Shown here: piece by piece, positions 62,944-64,000 of the stretch
How the letters are laid out: the number at the start of each line of letters is the position of its first letter
Numbering within the stretch: the stretch's first letter is position 1
Assembly: GCF_001654495.1 (NCBI RefSeq)
Contig: NZ_CP015849.1
Location: 1 to 64,000 of the forward strand
Reading direction: 5' to 3'
Length of the DNA: 64,000 bases
Origin: Streptomyces sp. SAT1
GTDB taxonomy: Bacteria > Actinomycetota > Actinomycetes > Streptomycetales > Streptomycetaceae
Notes under the pieces: model-generated
Database searches by the model: none
What the model saw: the letters and a program-made list of their open reading frames with translations, nothing else
What the model was told of the DNA's origin: nothing
Translations under genes and position numbers: made by a program

Positions 62944-63861
62944 ATGTCATCGCCCCGGCAGGAGTCGGTGAAGGTCGATCTGGGTGGCCGGACGGTCACG
63001 GTCCCGAAGGGCGGGTTGTACGACCGGTACCGGATGGACACCGATCTCGACGAGGTGGCCCGTGACCCCCGCGTCAGCGGGGTGGACTTCTTCCGGCGGC
63101 TGCCCAAGACACGTGTCGACTCCCCCATCGGCCCCACCCTCACCCCGAACTTCTACTACCGCGTCTCGACCGCCCGGCTGACGATGATTGCCCCGTCCCG
63201 CGCGGTCCGCTCCCGGCTGCCCCGGGAGCTGGCGCCGCTGGAGGTCGCGCCGGGTCTGGGACTGGTGTCGGTGATGTTCTTCCGGTACGACGTGTGCGAC
63301 ATCGACTTCTACACCGAAGCCGCCGTGGGCGTCGCCGTGAAGCCGGCACGGCACGGCAGGCTCGGGTTCGTCGATCTGGTCGCCGGCCTCAAGAACGAGC
63401 ACCTCGACACCTACGTCCTGTCGCTGCCGGTGAGCACGGAGATCGCCCAGGTGCGCGGCCACGACGGCTACGGCTTCCCGAAGTGGGTCACCGGGCTGGA
63501 CGTCGGCATCGGCACCGACCGGACGACGGCGCGCGTGGCCAACGACGCCGGCGGGACCGACCTGGCGCTCTCGGCGGCGACACCGGCCCAGACCACCCAC
63601 CGCAGCGGTGAGCGGGTCTCGTCCCTGACCTCGTACACATCGATCGGCGGGGCGTGGCACGCGACGCTGAGCCAGACCCATGTGCTGTCGGCCGGGACCG
63701 CACTCCTCCCGCGCGGTGTCGCGCTCCAGGTCGGGGAGGGCCGGATGGCCGACGACCTGCGTTCCCTCAGGCCCGTCCGGCCTGTCCGGTTCGACGTCAT
63801 GACCGAGGGTCAGCTCGCCCTGCACATGCCCGTCCCGACCTCGGTCCGGAGCCCGGAGTGA
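62944..63861 (+). CDS. Acetoacetate decarboxylase family protein
   Basis: A 305-residue ADC-like beta-cone protein. GHDGYGFPKWVTGLDV carries the Lys in the position of the Schiff-base lysine of acetoacetate decarboxylase; TPNFYYRVSTARLTMIAPSRAV and VSVMFFRYDVCDIDFYTEAAV fit the family fold. Wider ADC-like enzymes also act as aldolase-dehydratases. ATG 62944 after GAGGGAGC. A CGNR-type gene follows 11 bp later, probably co-transcribed; control by the upstream operator is likely. Confidence 0.87.
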   Translation: MSSPRQESVKVDLGGRTVTVPKGGLYDRYRMDTDLDEVARDPRVSGVDFFRRLPKTRVDSPIGPTLTPNFYYRVSTARLTMIAPSRAVRSRLPRELAPLEVAPGLGLVSVMFFRYDVCDIDFYTEAAVGVAVKPARHGRLGFVDLVAGLKNEHLDTYVLSLPVSTEIAQVRGHDGYGFPKWVTGLDVGIGTDRTTARVANDAGGTDLALSAATPAQTTHRSGERVSSLTSYTSIGGAWHATLSQTHVLSAGTALLPRGVALQVGEGRMADDLRSLRPVRPVRFDVMTEGQLALHMPVPTSVRSPE

Positions 63862-63872
63862 GGAGTCCCGTC

Positions 63873-64000
63873 ATGGCCACCTCCCTCTGGCTCGGCGCAC
63901 ACGGCTACCGCGCATGGGGCCGCTGCGCCGCACCCTGCTGCGACCTCCGCTTCATCGACACGGGACGCCGCGCCCCGCAGCGCTCCTGCTCGACCCGCTG
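63873..64000 (+). CDS. CGNR zinc-finger protein (cut by right edge)
   Basis: The start of a gene running out of the window: GAGGAG precedes ATG 63873. The first residues (MATSLWLGAHGYRAWGRCAA) move straight into a pattern like a CGNR zinc finger, RCAAPCCDLRFIDTG then QRSCSTRC. CGNR fingers normally end a much longer ABATE-domain regulator, so this looks like a stand-alone finger. Remaining sequence not seen; function as a DNA-binding partner of the adjacent operator is a guess. Confidence 0.6.
   Translation, partial: MATSLWLGAHGYRAWGRCAAPCCDLRFIDTGRRAPQRSCSTR

Overview
The window is GC-rich, densely packed actinobacterial DNA, most likely from a Streptomyces chromosome. The evidence is strong third-position GC in nearly every gene, frequent GTG and TTG starts, ATGA, GTGA and TTGA stop-start overlaps, Tat- and lipoprotein-type export signals, and families typical of Streptomyces (DUF5947, mycothiol-type PIG-L deacetylases, WYL and GlxA regulators, group 1h hydrogenase). 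I see no rRNA, tRNA, CRISPR array, transposase, integrase or phage gene.

Layout. 1-9,000: an autoregulated TetR gene cut by the left edge, a SMI1/KNR4 protein, a MoxR ATPase/VWA-metalloprotein pair, a MarR regulator facing an amidohydrolase, a stretch of decayed LysE and nitroreductase remnants, an M24-fold protein and a HAD phosphatase. 9,100-14,200: a minimal class I lanthipeptide locus. It has a 47-residue precursor on the minus strand (9343-9486), divergent from lanB and lanC; no transporter, leader peptidase or regulator is seen beside it. 14,300-27,950: a complete high-affinity group 1h [NiFe]-hydrogenase locus. The maturation operon (endopeptidase, hypA, B, F, C, D, E) runs leftward. 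The structural operon (conserved protein, small protein, hhyS, hhyL, NifU-like protein, DUF5947 protein and two small proteins) runs rightward and ends at a 23-bp perfect stem.

27,950-33,600: a SulP transporter with an internal deletion, a small secreted protein, a MarR/MBL-fold pair, an ECF sigma factor, a Met/His-rich membrane protein and a CopZ-type chaperone. 32,800-38,920: a metal-chelate ABC transporter (ATPase, permease, lipoprotein) next to a copper efflux operon (Met/His-tailed small membrane protein, CopA ATPase, degenerate PCuAC protein). 39,090-49,850: regulators and small enzymes (GlxA-type AraC, DJ-1/PfpI, DUF2269, DUF3817, VOC, MmyB-like XRE, Atu4866, DHA2 efflux pump, SDR, class III cyclase, UspA, WYL). 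49,900-56,120: a broken membrane gene, then an iron-box-controlled siderophore uptake operon (FecE-type ATPase, lipoprotein, fused double FecCD permease, C39-like protein). 56,249-64,000: AraC regulator, amino acid permease, SAM methyltransferase, PIG-L deacetylase, Tat-exported beta-helix protein, acetoacetate-decarboxylase-family protein and the start of a CGNR zinc-finger gene.

How the genes work together. HypF and HypE make the cyanide ligands, HypC and HypD assemble Fe(CN)2CO, HypA and HypB insert nickel, and the endopeptidase trims the HhyL tail so that HhySL can oxidise trace H2. LanB dehydrates and LanC cyclises Ser/Thr/Cys of the small precursor. The copper and iron genes form separate, tightly coupled metal-handling operons. 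The least described items are the lanthipeptide core, the unnamed small proteins of the hydrogenase operon, and the C39-like protein coupled to siderophore import.
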